The notes under the pieces: model-generated
Databases searched by the model: none
Told to the model about the DNA's origin: nothing
What the model saw: only the letters and a program-made list of their open reading frames with translations
Shown here: positions 5,748 through 6,506 of the stretch, in pieces
How the letters are laid out: the number at the start of each line of letters is the position of its first letter
How positions within the stretch are numbered: position 1 is the stretch's first letter
Program-made: the position numbers and the translations under genes
From: Sulfurovum sp.
GTDB lineage: Bacteria > Campylobacterota > Campylobacteria > Campylobacterales > Sulfurovaceae
DNA: 6,506 nt
Direction: 5' to 3'
NCBI GenBank assembly: GCA_003978375.1
Contig: QNZW01000214.1
Coordinates: 1-6,506, forward strand

Positions 5748-6506
5748 TTATCTCCAAATATAAGTGAATTAGGTTTACGGTTTAGCAATTTTAAAAATAC
5801 TTGCATCTCTTTAGAAGTTTGTGTAACCACCTTAAGTGTTTCTGCAATTTGATGGGTAATGAGAGAATTTTTATTATATCCTTTCATTACTTTTTTTGTT
5901 ACTTTTAGTGTATTTTTAAGTTCAGCTAGGGTTTTATTAATTTCATTAGGCATTGTAGAAAAAGATTTTTTATTGGTCATTTTATTTAAATTTTTCACCG
6001 TTGTCTCAAGCTCTTTAAGTACAGAAGTTAAAGGTTTATTTATTCCCTTAATCACTTTACCTGTATCGCCAACAACACCATTGACATTATTGACCACTTT
6101 ATCTGAATCTTGCAATACTTTATCAAGTGAAATCAATAATTTTTCCAAAGGCAATTGATTGATTTTATCAAGCATTGCTGTGATACTAGCCATCATATTA
6201 CCAGAATGGTATGCAACAGTTGGCAAGACTTTCATACCATTTTCATAGGCAATACTCAAATTGTCTTCTGGATGATTAAAAGTCAAATCAACATACAAAA
6301 ATCCTGTAATAGGATCACTAGGTATAATTTGTGCTCTTAGCCCCTCTTTAATGGCTTGTTCAAAGTTTTTTTGACCTAATCTGTCTTCTCTATCAGAAAA
6401 AGCTGCAACATTAATATTCGAAAGAATATTACTTTGCATAACATGGCTATGTTTATCATAAATTGTTTGAATTTTTTTCACCTTTCCTATCTGAAATCCT
6501 TCATAG
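5744..6506 (-). CDS. MCE-domain lipid transport protein (PqiB/MlaD type), 5' end outside window
   Basis: This is the C-terminal 253 residues of an MCE-family protein, which form periplasmic rings or tubes carrying lipids between inner and outer membranes. The frame runs through the right edge. The GTG at 6481 codes for Val within YEGFQIGKVKKIQTI, a standard MCE-domain segment, and is not a start. The MCE fold ends with GLRAQIIPSDPITGFLYVDLTF (about residues 55-76 of the visible part). That wording and the following ENGMKVLPTV resemble the last MCE module of PqiB. A long helical region follows with seven clean heptads at about 128-176, a basic linker, more helix, and the C-terminal KPNSLIFG found in relatives. 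The PqiC-type lipoprotein gene next to it supports the assignment. Whether the protein has one MCE domain (MlaD-like) or several (PqiB-like) cannot be seen, so no symbol is given. Confidence 0.88.
   Translation of the reverse strand, partial: YEGFQIGKVKKIQTIYDKHSHVMQSNILSNINVAAFSDREDRLGQKNFEQAIKEGLRAQIIPSDPITGFLYVDLTFNHPEDNLSIAYENGMKVLPTVAYHSGNMMASITAMLDKINQLPLEKLLISLDKVLQDSDKVVNNVNGVVGDTGKVIKGINKPLTSVLKELETTVKNLNKMTNKKSFSTMPNEINKTLAELKNTLKVTKKVMKGYNKNSLITHQIAETLKVVTQTSKEMQVFLKLLNRKPNSLIFGDK
5978..6124 (-). other. Seven-heptad coiled-coil segment in the MCE protein
   Basis: The encoded residues divide exactly into seven consecutive heptads: DKVLQDS, DKVVNNV, NGVVGDT, GKVIKGI, NKPLTSV, LKELETT and VKNLNKM. 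Position 4 of each is Leu, Val or Ile, and position 2 is Lys in six of the seven. In MCE proteins of the PqiB type, such helices assemble into the tube that follows the MCE rings. Confidence 0.7.

Noticed and set aside
5859..6340. Plus-strand open frames of 99 and 61 codons opposite the MCE gene
   Set aside because: They are antisense to a supported MCE coding region. The Phe/Leu/Ser-rich translation is what the complement of Lys/Asn/Glu-rich helix codons gives.
6479..6481. GTG at 6481 on the minus strand as a start codon for a 245-aa protein
   Set aside because: The frame stays open upstream to the window edge and encodes YEGFQIGK directly before it, a continuous MCE-domain motif. The GTG is an internal Val codon.

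Overview
This AT-rich window looks like chromosomal DNA from a free-living Campylobacterota (epsilonproteobacterial) genome, for example the Sulfurimonas/Sulfurovum type. The evidence is the base composition, the overlapping pdxJ-pdxA pair with a long PdxJ (259 aa) and a short PdxA (305 aa), and the tightly packed, often overlapping genes. The genus assignment is inference. Nine genes fill almost all of the window. There are no RNA genes, mobile elements, CRISPR arrays or broken genes, and no gene-free stretch longer than about 80 bases.

Plus strand, 1-1506: a two-component pair. The first gene, cut by the left edge, is a receiver-histidine kinase fusion (C-terminal part of REC, then HisKA-like and HATPase regions). 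It overlaps by ATGA a complete OmpR-type response regulator, its likely phosphorylation target. The stimulus and the regulon cannot be read from the window.

Plus strand, 1574-3267: pdxJ and pdxA, two steps of the DXP-dependent pyridoxal phosphate pathway. PdxA oxidises 4-phosphohydroxy-threonine and PdxJ condenses the product with deoxyxylulose phosphate. The genes overlap by ATGA and have their own extended -10 promoter upstream of pdxJ. A short palindrome lies across that -10 element.

Minus strand, 6506-3284 (read right to left): an envelope-related gene set. It comprises the C-terminal part of an MCE-domain protein (PqiB/MlaD type, cut by the right edge), a PqiC/YmbA-type lipoprotein, the membrane protease SppA, a membrane-anchored TPR protein, and a 76-aa cysteine-rich probable zinc protein. 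The first three genes are spaced -4 to 11 nt apart. The TPR gene follows a 78-nt gap with a possible own promoter, and the cysteine-rich gene overlaps it by ATGA. The likely theme is lipid transport between membranes plus envelope upkeep. The TPR/cysteine-rich pair has no known function and is the part that best deserves a second look. The plus and minus gene sets converge with only 16 nt between stop codons and no evident terminator.
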